NCBI RefSeq assembly: GCF_020080835.1
Contig: NC_058163.1
Span: forward strand, 16,817,011-16,881,010
Source of the DNA: Cotesia glomerata
Lineage: Eukaryota; Arthropoda; Insecta; Hymenoptera; Braconidae
DNA: 64,000 bases
Reading direction: 5' to 3'
Shown here: positions 19,671-30,937 of the stretch, piece by piece
Position numbering within the stretch: the stretch's first letter is position 1
Layout: every line of letters begins with the position of its first letter
Program-made: the position numbers and the translations under genes
Notes under the pieces: generated by a model
Told to the model about the DNA's origin: nothing
Databases searched by the model: none
What the model saw: the letters and a program-made list of their open reading frames with translations, nothing else

Positions 19671-22237
19671 ATGAATAAAGAAATACGTTTAATCGGTATA
19701 CCTGTGCAAAAACTCACTGAACGTAAGTTACCAAAAGTGAAAGAGGTTATGAGAGTGTTTTTCTATCAACTTAAAGTTTTAAAGTTTTCAATCAAACAAA
19801 GTGCAAAAAATTCAGCTGACAAGGTTATTGAATTGTGGAAAATAAATCAGATCCCTACGAGTGGAGCTTCTAATGTAGTCAAAAAAATTCTCCGTTTTCA
19901 TAGTGAGTGGTTGAAATTACAAAAAGATTTTAATCAGAAAAGTGATAAGGTAAAGGAAAAGGAGTTTCAGACTGATCTTGAACAATTATTCGACATTGTA
20001 AGTAAAAATTCCCTAAAAGGGGTGGATGATAACATTAGGAAGTTGTATTTGGATCAAAAATTCTGTACACACAAAGAGATTCTTTCGAATATTGTACCTG
20101 CGTCAAACTCAACTACAGATATGATGGAAATAGATGAAAGCAGTAAGTATCTGAGATAAATAATTGTTATAAATTCAGGTAGGAGTGTAAAACTTCCTTT
20201 ATATTTATTATAAACAATGAGAATATCATTTTTATACTTTACTTGCATTATAAATATCAGTATTCCTACGTATGACATTTGACTCGACGGTTTCTGGTAC
20301 TCATGTTTAATTGCTTCTCATCATAATGAATAAGTGCTGGAAATTTTGTCTGTTTAATTTAAAAATAAACTCTTATTACAGACTTGAATCAACCGTCTAC
20401 CAGTCATGGGATTGTTTTAAGTGGAAAATCAGAATCATTCTCGACGCATACATTAAGTGGAACTACAAATTCTGGATCTGATTTGGAGTATGAACCCCCA
20501 ATTCCGACAAAACGAGCAAAAATAAATGTCTTAACTCCTGAAGTCGTTTCTGCACTTGACAGAGCTAATGTCAGCAGTAGAAACGCGATGTTCATTATTG
20601 CTCCGGTTTTATCAGCTGTTGGTATAAAAATTGAAGATACAACGCTCAGCTATAGGTCCATCCAACGAGCTCGTATGGTTCAAAGAAAAGACATTGCTCA
20701 AGGATTAAAAGACAATTTTAAAACACACGATAAATACGTAGTGCATTGGGATGGTAATGCTGAATGATCTAATTGAATCCAAATCTGTGGAACGACTACC
20801 GGTTCTTTTAACTGCGTATGGTACTGAACAATTACTTGGAGTTCCAAAAATGAATTCTGGGACGGCAGTTAATCAAACATCCGCCATTTCATCAACATTG
20901 AGTGAATGGGGTATTATTAAGTATGTCAAGGCGATGTGTTTTGACACTACGGCTGTTAATACAGGTAATCAATCAATTACAAAAAATATTTTATTGTTGT
21001 CATTCTAGTTTAATTTCTATTTCTTACTGAATTTTACTATCAAAATGTATTAATCGTTTACTCGTTTGGATTTGAAATATAACCATTGATTTTTCTTAAA
21101 TACTAAATTTAACGATAGTCATCTATTATTGTTCTACAGGAATTCACAACGGTACATGTAAGGAAATTGAAAGGATTTTGGGAAGAGAGTTGATCTGGTT
21201 ATCATGTCGTCATCACATTTTTGAGATCGTATTAAGGGGCGCATTTGAAGTATTTTGGCCTGTGTCATCTGGGCCAAATGTACAGATGTTTGGAAGGTTT
21301 AAAAATTTTGGGATGATATAGATATAACTAATTATAAATCTGGTGTTGAAGATGCTGTTGTTGCTGATATCATTTCGAATAAAAAGATGAAATCTCTAGT
21401 TTTATTACGAAATCTTTACAGGTATGATTTAACTGTGATTTAAATTATAAAAATTTCCTTGGAGAAATGCCTCAAGAAAAGATTTCTTTCAAACGTCCTG
21501 GTGCTGTTCATCATGCTAGATGGATGGCTAAGGCCATTTATAGTTTGAAAATGTATCTATTCAGAGATGAATTCAAACTCTCTCAGAAAGAATTGCATGG
21601 TCTTCGTCATTTCTGTATTTTTATAGTCACATTGTATTTAAAAGCTTGGTTTTCATCAACTTCTGCAACAACTGCTGCTTATCATGACTTGCAGTTTATG
21701 AAAAATTTATTGGAGTACAAGCATATCAATCCTTTGATTTCTTCAGCTACGTGTGAAAAAATGATTTCGCACTTATGGTATTTGAGCGATGAACTTGCCA
21801 TTTTATCACTGTTTGACGATGGCGTCCCATTAGAAGTAAAAAAAAGTATTGTTGAAGCTGTTAATACTCGTGAAGGTACAGATTCTAAAGCTAAAAGATT
21901 TGTAATTGCTAAAAAAGATTTAAATTCATTGGCGCAGAGAACTCTGAGTGACTTTGTGTCTAAAAAGTCATTAAATCTTTTCAAAATCTTCGATCTACCG
22001 TATGACTTTCTTGATGTCGATGTTGAATTATGGCCTACTAATGAGAGTTATCTCGAAAATAAAGAATACTTTCAACAACTAAAAGTTGTCAATGATTCAG
22101 CAGAGCGAGCTGTTGCATTAGTCAGTGAATATAATCAATGCTTGACAAAATATGAAGAACAATTCCAGTACTTATTGCAAGTTGTCAAAGAACATCAAAA
22201 AACATTCCCAAATTGTAATAAAAGAAATTATTTATAG
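19671..22237 (+). pseudogene. Multi-exon RNase H-like transposase gene of the split DNA transposon
   Basis: Exon 1 is 19671-20142 (donor A|GTAAGT), exon 2 starts at 20382 after TTATTACAG, the next junctions are 20964/21140 (ACAG|GTAATC, TTCTACAG|GAATTC) and 21421 (TTTACAG|GTATGA). The last acceptor near 21460 is degraded. Phases agree across the first two introns. Conserved blocks are VVHWDG, ERLPVLLTAYGTEQLL, MCFDTTAVNTG, WLSCRHHIFEIVL, HHARWMAKAIYSLKMYLF and VVNDSAERAVALVSEYN. The Asp/Asn and Cys-His-His pattern resembles hAT-like RNase H folds, but I know the family only as a widespread arthropod and cnidarian transposon protein and do not assign it. Lesions: a frameshift after HWDG near 20755 and a one-base loss near 21305. 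It gives the source of movement for the 7021-23087 element. Confidence 0.8.
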
Positions 22238-22514
22238 TAATAGCGTACTGTTATGTTAAAAATATAGCCAATTATATTGCAATTGATAATGCAATGAAAA
22301 ATTTATCTATAAAAAAGTTAAATACTGGTTGTTTCTCACTTGATTCAATACTTATCATATTAAATTTGACAAAGAAATATGTCATTCACTTCAAATTAAA
22401 CTAATCATCGGCTATATGTCGAAAAAAATGCTCGAATTTCTTGTTTTAATGCAATCAAACAAGCTCAAGACTGAAAACAATATTAAAAAAATTGTTTATA
22501 ACATTTCTTTATCG

Positions 22515-23087
22515 ATCGAAACTCAAATTTATGTAAATTTTCCTGAAACTCATAGTTTAAATTAAAATTTATCGAATTATTGATCAAAAACTGGAAATAT
22601 TGATATTCGTTAATGTTTGACGATGAATATCTCGTAACGGCTTCACTTAATCAAAAAATCATAAGAGACCATTTTTGTAGAGCAGTAAATTTCCTACAAA
22701 ATCATGAGTTCCGCAATCCGAAATAATTTTTTTTCATCGACTTATAAAATTCATAATAAAAACGAATATTTTCCTTAAAATAGCCAAACTTCAACTAGAA
22801 ATATCTTTTAATCGGTTAGGTTTTTGAAAAAATCATAAGAGACCTTTTTTGTAGAGCGTTCAATTTCTTACAAAGTCTATGCCACGGAATATTTTTCCAA
22901 GCAGTTGGAAGCGAGATATAAATTTTTTTATCTGATTATTCGAAAAAAATAGAAACCCGCAAAGCGGAGGACCTTCCCGTTATAATTAAGAGCTCATACT
23001 TGGAGAGAATTCTTTTTAGGTGTCTACGAACCTATTTTTCAAAGTATAAAGTCAAAAAAAAATTATTCAATTTTTTTGACCCACCCT
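22515..23087 (-). repeat. Right terminal inverted repeat of the split DNA transposon
   Basis: Inverted partner of the arm at 7021-7590. It ends in GACCCACCCT, immediately followed by AATGAAG, where the endonuclease/OTU coding region begins. Confidence 0.92.
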
Positions 23088-23088
23088 A

Positions 23089-25209
23089 ATGAAGATACAA
23101 TAGTATACCAAAATATACAAAGCTTAAATAAAATATCTCATTGGCTTTACCCAAAGAATTTCATCAAACTATATAAACCGTGTATTTTTATAGCAGCAGA
23201 AACATGGATTAAATCTGAAGATAATGTTGAACTACCTAATTATTCAATAGTACATCGTGTAAATGTGTCACAAAATAGTAACAGACATGCTTATGGATTA
23301 ATTATATATTGTAGAGAAGACAAAAAATTTGAAGTTATTTTTAGTCATAATGATGAAAATAAAACCACATCGTGTTCTCTTGTAACAGGACTGTACAATA
23401 ATGAATTAGTGATATGTACAGGTTACAAACCTCCATCAACACTTTATTCAAATATTTCAAAAAGTATTATCGAGATGCTAGAAACTACTGAAAAAAATAA
23501 AAAAAAAAATAATATTTTTAGGAGATTTTAATATCGATTTGAATAATAATTTTTCACATCCTTTTTTCACAACATTGCGATCGGAAGGATTAAATTCTGC
23601 TTTAAAAAGCAAGGAGATTTCCACAAACTTAAATACAGCCATCGATATAATATTTTCCAATTTTCAATTACATTGTGGGATTTCCGAAACAATTTTTGGA
23701 TATCATAAGCAATTAATTTGCATTTTAAAAAAAGGAAAATACATTGATAATAATAACGATAAAAGTTTATGTCATCTTTCTACCATAGAAGCTATTAAAG
23801 AAGGTAAATGGTTGAAAAGTCGATTAATGCAAACAAAATGTATCCAGAAGAGCGATAAAAAAATAATACAAGAATTACATAATTTTGTTAGAGAAAAAAT
23901 TCATAAATTCAAAAACGTTAACCAAAAAAATAATAATAACGGAATAGAAATTCCATTCAAAATACTAAAATGTTTTCTACCAATTTACACAAAAAGAGAT
24001 GGTAATTGTTTTTATAATGCTGTTTCTATTTTATTAACTGGAGATGAAAAATTAATGTCGTGCTTGAGAGCATTAGAAGCTGCTCATGTCATTATGAATA
24101 AAGAATTTATAAAAAATCTACCAGAAGAAATCTCAAAAACAATAAATTTTGAGAAAATTTTAAGAAATGGTACACGCGCAGAAATTGGAGATATAATAAT
24201 TATTTCAGCAATATTGCAACGTTCAATTAATATTTATTTTAACAATAATAAAGCTAATAAACAAATTCCTTCAATTAAAAATAACGAAAAGTTTCATCTT
24301 TATTTTGACAAAAAATCTGAACATTATCTGCCACTAATTAAAAAAGATGAAAAAGAAAATTTACCTATCCTAGATCCTCTGAAAGATATTAATTTCAACA
24401 ATTTTTATTTCATTAATACTCCGTATGATCAACATGAACATAAACAACATGGAATGAATGCAGATAATGATAGTTCAAATGTTCAGAACAATTCAGTAAA
24501 TCAGAAAACGAATAAAATCGTGAAAAAAAAAATTGTTATTCAATCTAGTAAAGAAGTTTCTATCAATATTCATAATTTTAATATGCAAAGAGCAGTTCTT
24601 GAAATTGAAAATATAAAAAAGAAATTCGAAAAAAAAAAAATATTTGATGATAATGATTTCAAAACTATGTCTAAAATCTGTCATTTTATAAGAAAAATAG
24701 TTCATAAATTTGAATTTCAAAATTATAATTTTAATGTTTCGATTCCACAATCGTTAGGTAATTATTTCACTCCAATTAAAACCAGTGGTCATGGAAATTG
24801 TTTTTATAATGCAATATCTATTTTGTTAAGTGGTAACGAAAATTTAATGAATTGTTTAAGAATTTTAGGAGCAGCTCATATGGTGATTAATCAAGAATTT
24901 ATCAATAATTTACCAACCGGTATTAAAGAAACAATATCTATAAATCATATTATAACAGATGGAATATATGCAGAAATAGGTGATATGATCTTCATTTCAG
25001 CACTGTTACAACGATCAATAAATATATATACCGGAAATAAAAATTCGAGCATAAGAATAGCTCCGGTAGAAAATGAAAAGGAATTTCATCTTTATTGGGA
25101 TTTGAAGATTCCACATTATACAGCTGTAATTCAAAATAATGAAAATAATTCCTTTCCTCCAATTGACACAATGGTTATTGATTTGAAAAATTTTATTTGT
25201 TTAAAATAA
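23089..25209 (+). pseudogene. Endonuclease (EEP) plus two tandem OTU cysteine-protease domains
   Basis: Coding begins right against the transposon end at 23087, so the true N-terminus is lost. The first ~210 codons are an endonuclease/exonuclease/phosphatase domain: VYQNIQSLN, AETWIKSED, GYKPPSTLY, then after an A-tract frameshift near 23510, LGDFNIDL, AIDIIFSN and GYHKQL, which supply the usual catalytic Asn, Glu, Asp-x-Asn, Asp and His. Two OTU (deubiquitinase-type) domains follow: KRDGNCFYNAVS with SEHYLPLI, and SGHGNCFYNAIS with IPHYTAVI. Both keep the catalytic Cys and His; the second has His where the first has Asp before GNC. EEP plus OTU is known from Helentron-type Helitrons, so this may be the C-terminus of such a protein. 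Apart from the single frameshift it is open to the stop at 25207-25209. Confidence 0.85.
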
Positions 25210-26174
25210 AAAAAATTTCATCATAATAAAATTATCTTCTCGTGTTATAAGATTTTTCTGTAATTTCAAAAATCATTCCCATGTAAGTATGGACACTTTT
25301 TAAATCATCTTGCAACATGAAATGAAAATAAAATTAAAAGAAATTGAAAAAGCAAACGAAAATGTAAAACTGTTCAATAATTGTAACAAAAGTTAAAAGT
25401 TGAAAAAAAAATCAAAAAAGCAAACTATAATATCTATTATGAAAAAAAAATAAATATTCACACAATTATACTCTAACATACAATTATTTTTCATTTTCTT
25501 CTTTTACAGAGAATTAAAAATGGTAAAGCTTGAAGAAAAAAACTCCTAGATCTTTCTAAGTTATTTCAAAGTTGTCTACTGTCAATGGATACCCCAGACC
25601 AATCAATTAAATCATTTCGTGAAATTAATATAAAAATATCGAAGACAGGAAGATTCAATCTGAGTACTAATTATTGAATTTGTTTCATTGTGAATGTAAT
25701 TTACAAAAATAACGAAAAATATGAAAACATACGATGGTTCGATTTGAAAATAATTAAAAGAAACTATACTTTCATTAATGAAAGTTTAAGTAATAATTAT
25801 TCGAACAATTTTTTTTATAATTATTTATAGTTACAAAAAATTGAAATCTACCTTCCGTCTCGGGCGGAGCCGAATGGCTTACTTTTTTTACTCTTATGGA
25901 CGTTTTTTTTTGGTACTGAAATATGACAACTTCAAATATACAATGGGTTTAAAAGTTACCTCCAGTTGATACAATGTGATAATTTAAGAGCTATCGATTG
26001 TCGGTAAAAAAGATATCATCTACATTTCATTTAAATAATATGGAGGTTATGTTTTCAGAATAATTACATTGTCGTTGTGTTCATCGTGTCACGTAGACTT
26101 ACTATTGCTAAATAAAGTACCTATTATTTATCATAAAGTGCTGTTAATTTATATTTTGTTAACGAGTGATTACA
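25210..26174. other. Spacer between OTU gene and transposase gene (copy A)
   Basis: AT-rich non-coding sequence, well matched in copy B at about 46930-47885. It contains GCCATTCGGCTCCGCCCGAG (minus-strand reading, near 25860-25880), the only GC-rich patch. Promoter elements for the transposase gene are expected just before 26175, but none is clear. A loose resemblance to the cassette terminal motif occurs near 25275 (TCATTCCCATGTAAGTATGG) and may be chance. Confidence 0.6.
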
Positions 26175-28458
26175 ATGCCGAAATTTTTTGATCGATGTTG
26201 CAATCCATTTAATTTGGAGAAGCATAGAAAAAAAATATCCCTGCGAAATTTACCGGAGCATTTAGCAATTCGATACAATTTGTCGACTGATGAGCGAATA
26301 TGTAGTTCATGTTATAAAAAAATGCTTCAGCCCTCTGTTGAAAATACTTCTGATGAAAGTGATGATAATCAAAACAAAAATTATCTTGAAATTGATCAAA
26401 ATATTATCAGCGGATCTATAGAAGTTTACGATTCCGAACGCAATAATCTGACAGGTATTTTCTAAACTTTCATACGTCTCGGTATTCAACTATTAACATT
26501 AATTTTTTATAGTTTTTATTCGTTCTTTTTTCTAGAGCCATCGACAAGTTATGGAGAATCACTTGTTAAACAAAGTAGTTCGTCGTTATCGGAACTGAGT
26601 CTGGAGATAACTCGTCCGACCATAAATGATGCCCTACTGTTGTTAAACCAATCCCCATTGCTTACGAGAAGACAGAATGATGATACGTATTTGAACAATA
26701 AAATCACTCGTGTTGCTAATAATTTGAGAAAGGCATTAGGAGTACAAAATGCAGTGGAATTGCAATGCAGCGATACAGATGCTGCTGAAATAATTGAAAA
26801 ATTGAGAGAGAAGTTTAATGACACTGACACAAGCACATCGTTACGTTTACAAATTTTGACTCTAATGCCGTCAAGTTGGAGCATTGATGAGATTGTCGAG
26901 GTTATGGGTGCTACGACGTATATGGCACGATTAGCGAGAAAGCTTGCTGCTGACCAAGGAGTTTTACCAATACCTGAAAAGAAAATAGGTACGATATTGA
27001 GTTACAAATTAATTTTGTTTGGAATCACCAATGCGTGAATATTTATAAATTAATTTATAACATCGTTATTTTCAGGCCGATTTTTATAATGACGATGAAA
27101 TGAGTAGTGTTATGCCAGGAAAAAAGGATTTTATTTCATTGCGTAATGATGATGGTTCGAAAGTTCAAGTGCAAAAACGTTTAGTACTTTGTAATTTGAA
27201 AGAGTTACACAAAATATTCAAATCAAGATTTCCCCAAATTGAAATTGGATTTTCTTCATTTGCATCATTACGCCTAAAACACTGTATTTTAGCTGGTGGA
27301 TCTGGTACTCACACAGTTTGCGATTGCTCGATTCATCAGAATATAAAACTCATTATTTTAGGTGGTAAGTTATGTCGATTAACTGAAGGCTCAAATTTGC
27401 CGGTGGGAACTTATAATGACTGTTTAAATGCAATTGTGTGTAAAGAACCAACGACTGAGTGCTATTTCAATACATGTGCTAATTGTCCAGGTGTTGAAAA
27501 TATAAAACAGTTATTACTAACAGAAATGGATAATAATGGAATCGATGAAGTAAGTTACAAACAATGGGTGTCGACTCCGAAAGTAACACTTGAAACAACC
27601 ATTAAAAGTAATTTGGATTTTGTTGATGACTTCTGTGAAAAACTTGTTGCTTTATTACCACATAATTTCATTGCAAAAGAGCAAGCGGCTTATTTGAGAG
27701 CGTTAAAAGAATCTATAACAGAGAACGAATTTATGGTAATTGTTGATTTTGCTGAAAATTATGCATTTGTTGTTCAAGATGCTGCACCGGGATTTCACTG
27801 GAATAACGATCAAGCAACAGTTTACACAGTCGTTATTTATTATAAGGTAGATAATCAACTTACTCATCAAAGTATGGTTATCATTTCAGATTGCTTGAAC
27901 CATGATTCTATTGCTGTCCATATTTATTCTGAGATCATTATCAATTTTATTAAGTCTCTGTCGTCTACAGTCGCTAAAATATTTTTCTTTTCGGATGGTG
28001 CACCTCAGCAATATAAAAATTACAAGCATTTTAGTAATTTATCGCATTATCGTAGAGAGTTTGGTGTGATCGTCGAATGGAATTTTTTCGCAACAGCTCA
28101 CGGAAAAGGGCCTTGTGACGGAGTCGGCGGGACAATTAAAAGAAAGGCCTCGCGGGCAAGTCTACAGTTACCACCTGATCAGCAAATATTAACACCTAAA
28201 CAATTATTCGAATGGGCGTCACAAAATTTGACGAAAATGAATATTCGGTTCTCAACAATTGAAGTTTATAATTCGATGAAAGAAAAATTAGCAGATCGGT
28301 TCACAAATGCAAAAACAATACCAGCGACACAAAAAATCCATAAAATTTCACCATTAGAAGATTGTATAGTGCAAGTTATGATGTTTTCTTCTTCAGAAAA
28401 ATATTTAAATCACAGTACGATGAAGAAAAGAAGGGAATCATCCAGTAAAAAGAGATAA
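26175..28458 (+). pseudogene. RNase H-like (DDD/E-type) transposase, three exons, copy A
   Basis: Starts ATG at 26175 (MPKFFDRCCNPF). Exons: 26175-26454 (ACAG|GTATTT), 26536-26988 (TTCTAG|AGCC ... ATAG|GTACGA) and 27076-28458 (TTTTCAG|GCC). The N-terminus has paired cysteines (DRCCNPF, RICSSCYKKM) that could bind zinc. Exon 3 holds MVIVDFAENYAFV, FFFSDGAPQQYKNY and AHGKGPCDGVGGTIKR, a D...D...D pattern of an RNase H-like catalytic core. About 36 bp present in copy B are missing just after the exon 3 acceptor, which puts exon 3 out of frame. I recognise the blocks from transposon proteins in many invertebrates but not a named superfamily. Because its 3' flank carries the GGTCATTCC-type terminus, it is the best candidate to move the MITE at 29728-30761. 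Confidence 0.78.
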
Positions 28459-29211
28459 TAAAAATAGGTGTAATGTTGAATTTTCGAATCAAGTATTATG
28501 TTAAATAAAAGATAATATAATTTGAACACATACAAAAAAATGTTTTTAATTTATTTAAAGATGTTAAGAGACGGTGAATTTATTTAAGAGTATGAAAAGT
28601 CCTTTTTTTTTACTTTTTTGAAAAAAATAACAATTTCTTGGACGATAATCACTTGAAATTCTCCAATAAAATTTTATTTTTCAACTTTTGAGGTTTCACG
28701 AGGAAATAAAAAAAATTTCATAACAAAGTTATATAAAATCAGCAAAAATTCAACAAAAATTTTTTTATAATCAAGAATAAAAATTAGAAGCGATTGTCGT
28801 CACATCTTTTAATCAACGGGGATCATTGCAGAATTAGTTGAAATATTTTTAGAGCAAAAAAAAAAAAAAAACGGTCGGACTTTGAGAAAATTACGGTTTT
28901 TTCAAAAAAACTAAAATATTTCATATATCTGGGATTCTGAAAATTTTTTCATATTTTTTTTCGAAAACTACATTTAAAAACAAAAATTTTGAAAAAAAAA
29001 GTTCCCAAACGGTCAATTTTTGAAAAAGTTCTGGCAATTTAAAAATAAAAGAGCGGTTTTTTTAAAAAATTCATAACTTTTTTTGAGTCGGGAAAAAAAA
29101 TTTGAAAAAATTCTGAAAAATAACTTTCGGGGGGTAGAAAAAGATAGAAAATTTTCAGCGAAATCAAAGGGGGTCAGGTAAAAAATTTGTCGATTTGACA
29201 TGGAATGACCC
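28459..29211 (+). other. 3' flank of transposase copy A, homopolymer-rich terminal region
   Basis: Non-coding, full of short A and T runs, and matched in copy B (43800-44604). It includes CTCTTTTATTTTTAAATTGC (minus reading) and ends in the terminal motif at 29190-29211. Confidence 0.7.
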
Positions 29212-29727
29212 ATTTATAATTTTTTCTAAGAGGTGAAGCCATCATGAAGTTTTTTTTCCTCTTGAAATATTAGAATTTTATTATTTAGCATAACATTTAT
29301 TAATTTTTATACATATATTATTCATAAAAAAAATAGTTCATCATGTATGAAAATGAAATTAGCAGACATCCGACAATTTTTATCATTGAAAGAATTACAA
29401 CTAAAAAATTAAAATAAAATTAGAAGATCTTTTCGAAAAACGATAAATGCACTTTTTGGAAATTAAAAGAAAACTTTAACATACAGAAGATTTTTTTGAA
29501 AAACTATAAGTGCAATTTTTGGAAATATTTTTTTAGTTCTAATTTAATTAATGAAAAAAAAACAAAAAATTTTTAAGCGACTGCTGATTTCAGTATTATC
29601 ATCACATTATCAATAATTTTCAAATAAAACAATTGAAAATTAAAAATTAAAAATGAGTTGACAAAAAATTAAAGGCTGGATTCTAGGAGTCGAATACGTT
29701 GTCACGTGGTGAATTTGAAAAATATAT
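29212..29727. other. AT-rich spacer, nothing recognised
   Basis: Between cassette copy A and the MITE. A/T-rich, with a partial internal repeat (TTTTTTGGAAAT.. near 29450 and 29515, AAAACTATAAGTGCAATTTT). No gene or element end seen. Confidence 0.5.
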
Positions 29728-30761
29728 GGGTCATTCCATGTCAAATCGACCAATAGTTGGAATCGACCCCCTTCGATTTGGATAAATTTTGGTCAGAAGT
29801 TTTCTTTTATCATATATAATTTAGCATGATATAATTTGTTATTTGTCCTTTTTTTACTTCATTTGTAGTTGTTGACGCCACTTATCGTCTTATTAACATG
29901 GGAATAATTTATAATTTGAGATTGAGAACCATTAATGTGCAGAAATTTGTAAGTAAATAAGTATTCGAAAAAACGAAAAAAAATTGATATTTTCATGAAA
30001 TTATTTCCGATTTTTATTGAAAATTAATATTTGTTTGAGTTATTTGAGGTTGAAAACTGTAATTGAAGTGAAGAAACGGACAAAATATATCATGCGTTAA
30101 AAAAAATAAAAAATTATATCATGCGTTAAGGATGACTTCAAGATTATATTCAAAAAATAAAAAAAAAGTTGAAATTAATTTATTATTTAATATTTCCACG
30201 TCGTGCATTCAATTTTTAAATGCTCAAAATTACAATATTATGTATCTGCATAACTTTACCTTATTTAGAAGTTGCAAAAAACAAAAAAAAATTTTTTTTT
30301 TAAATTAAAAAATTCATATTTTTGAAAAAAAAAAACACCCCTCCAAAAATTTCAGGATCTTTTAAGATCAGTGCAAGGTATTATACAAAAAAATTGAGCC
30401 AAAATTTTAATGGTGGTCGTCATTTTTGACGATTTTCAAAAATTCGAAATTTGAGAGATTTGGCATTTTTCGAAATTTTTTTCTAAAATATTTTTTTTTT
30501 TTTTCAATAGTCCTAAGTGTCCCCTTTCAAACAAACGAAAGCCCATTCCTGTATCTATAATAGCGTTCGAGATATTACAAAAGCAAAATTGAAAAACTGG
30601 AAAAATCGCTAAATTTTGAATTTGGATATCTTTTGAAAAAAATTTTTTTATTTTTTTTCCTTTAGCAGAACGTTATATGATAAAAGAAAATTTCTGATCA
30701 AAATTTATCCAAATCGAAAGTGGTCGATTTCAACTATTGGTCGATTTGACGTAGAATGACC
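29728..30761. mobile_element. Non-autonomous TIR element (MITE-like, ~1.03 kb)
   Basis: The left end reads GGGTCATTCCATGTCAAATC and continues GACCAATAGTTGG; the right end is its inverted counterpart. About 100 bp of each end can be paired by eye, including TTCGATTTGGATAAATTTTG. The flanks end/start TATAT on both sides, compatible with a short TA-rich target duplication. The interior has no coding frame. The tip matches the end of cassette copies A and B, so it is probably mobilised by the same transposase family. Confidence 0.82.
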
Positions 30762-30937
30762 TATATTAGTTTATTGTTGATTGATGGAATTTTTTTTATC
30801 ATCTTAAATATTTATTATTATCACATATTTTTCACGTATTAAAGTAACATAAATTATATAAAATATTATTTTATTTTATTAATTGAAAGTTGAAAATAAA
30901 TTTTTTATTATCGTTAGCAACTAACTGTTGTGTAAAT

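Larger units (their letters stand above)
7021..23087 (+). mobile_element. DNA transposon with ~570 bp TIRs, split by an LTR retroelement
   Basis: The ends are long inverted repeats starting AGGGTGGGTC. The dinucleotide TA flanks both ends in a form compatible with a TA target duplication, although two bases are weak evidence. Removing the LTR element at 7738-19404 leaves about 4.4 kb: left TIR, a short spacer, then the transposase gene at 19671-22237 and the right TIR. The left flank is a P-element relic and the right flank is an endonuclease/OTU coding region, so the insertion site itself was a patchwork or has since rearranged. The superfamily is not assigned with certainty. Confidence 0.85.
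23648..29211 (+). mobile_element. Cassette copy A: OTU protein plus RNase H-like transposase
   Basis: This 5.6 kb stretch is repeated in inverted orientation at 43800-49447, including its non-coding parts. It starts within the last ~25 codons of the endonuclease domain and ends with GTCGATTTGACATGGAATGA followed by CCC, a terminal motif also found on the non-autonomous element at 29728-30761. Each copy carries lesions the other lacks (for example a ~36 bp deletion near 27079 here), so the copies have been separate for some time. I could not find a matching left terminal repeat, so the real left end may be lost in both. Confidence 0.8.

Noticed and set aside
7021..23087. A single giant Maverick/Polinton element (16 kb, long TIRs)
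   Set aside because: No DNA polymerase B, ATPase or capsid genes; the length is explained by the LTR element inserted in a 4.4 kb transposon.
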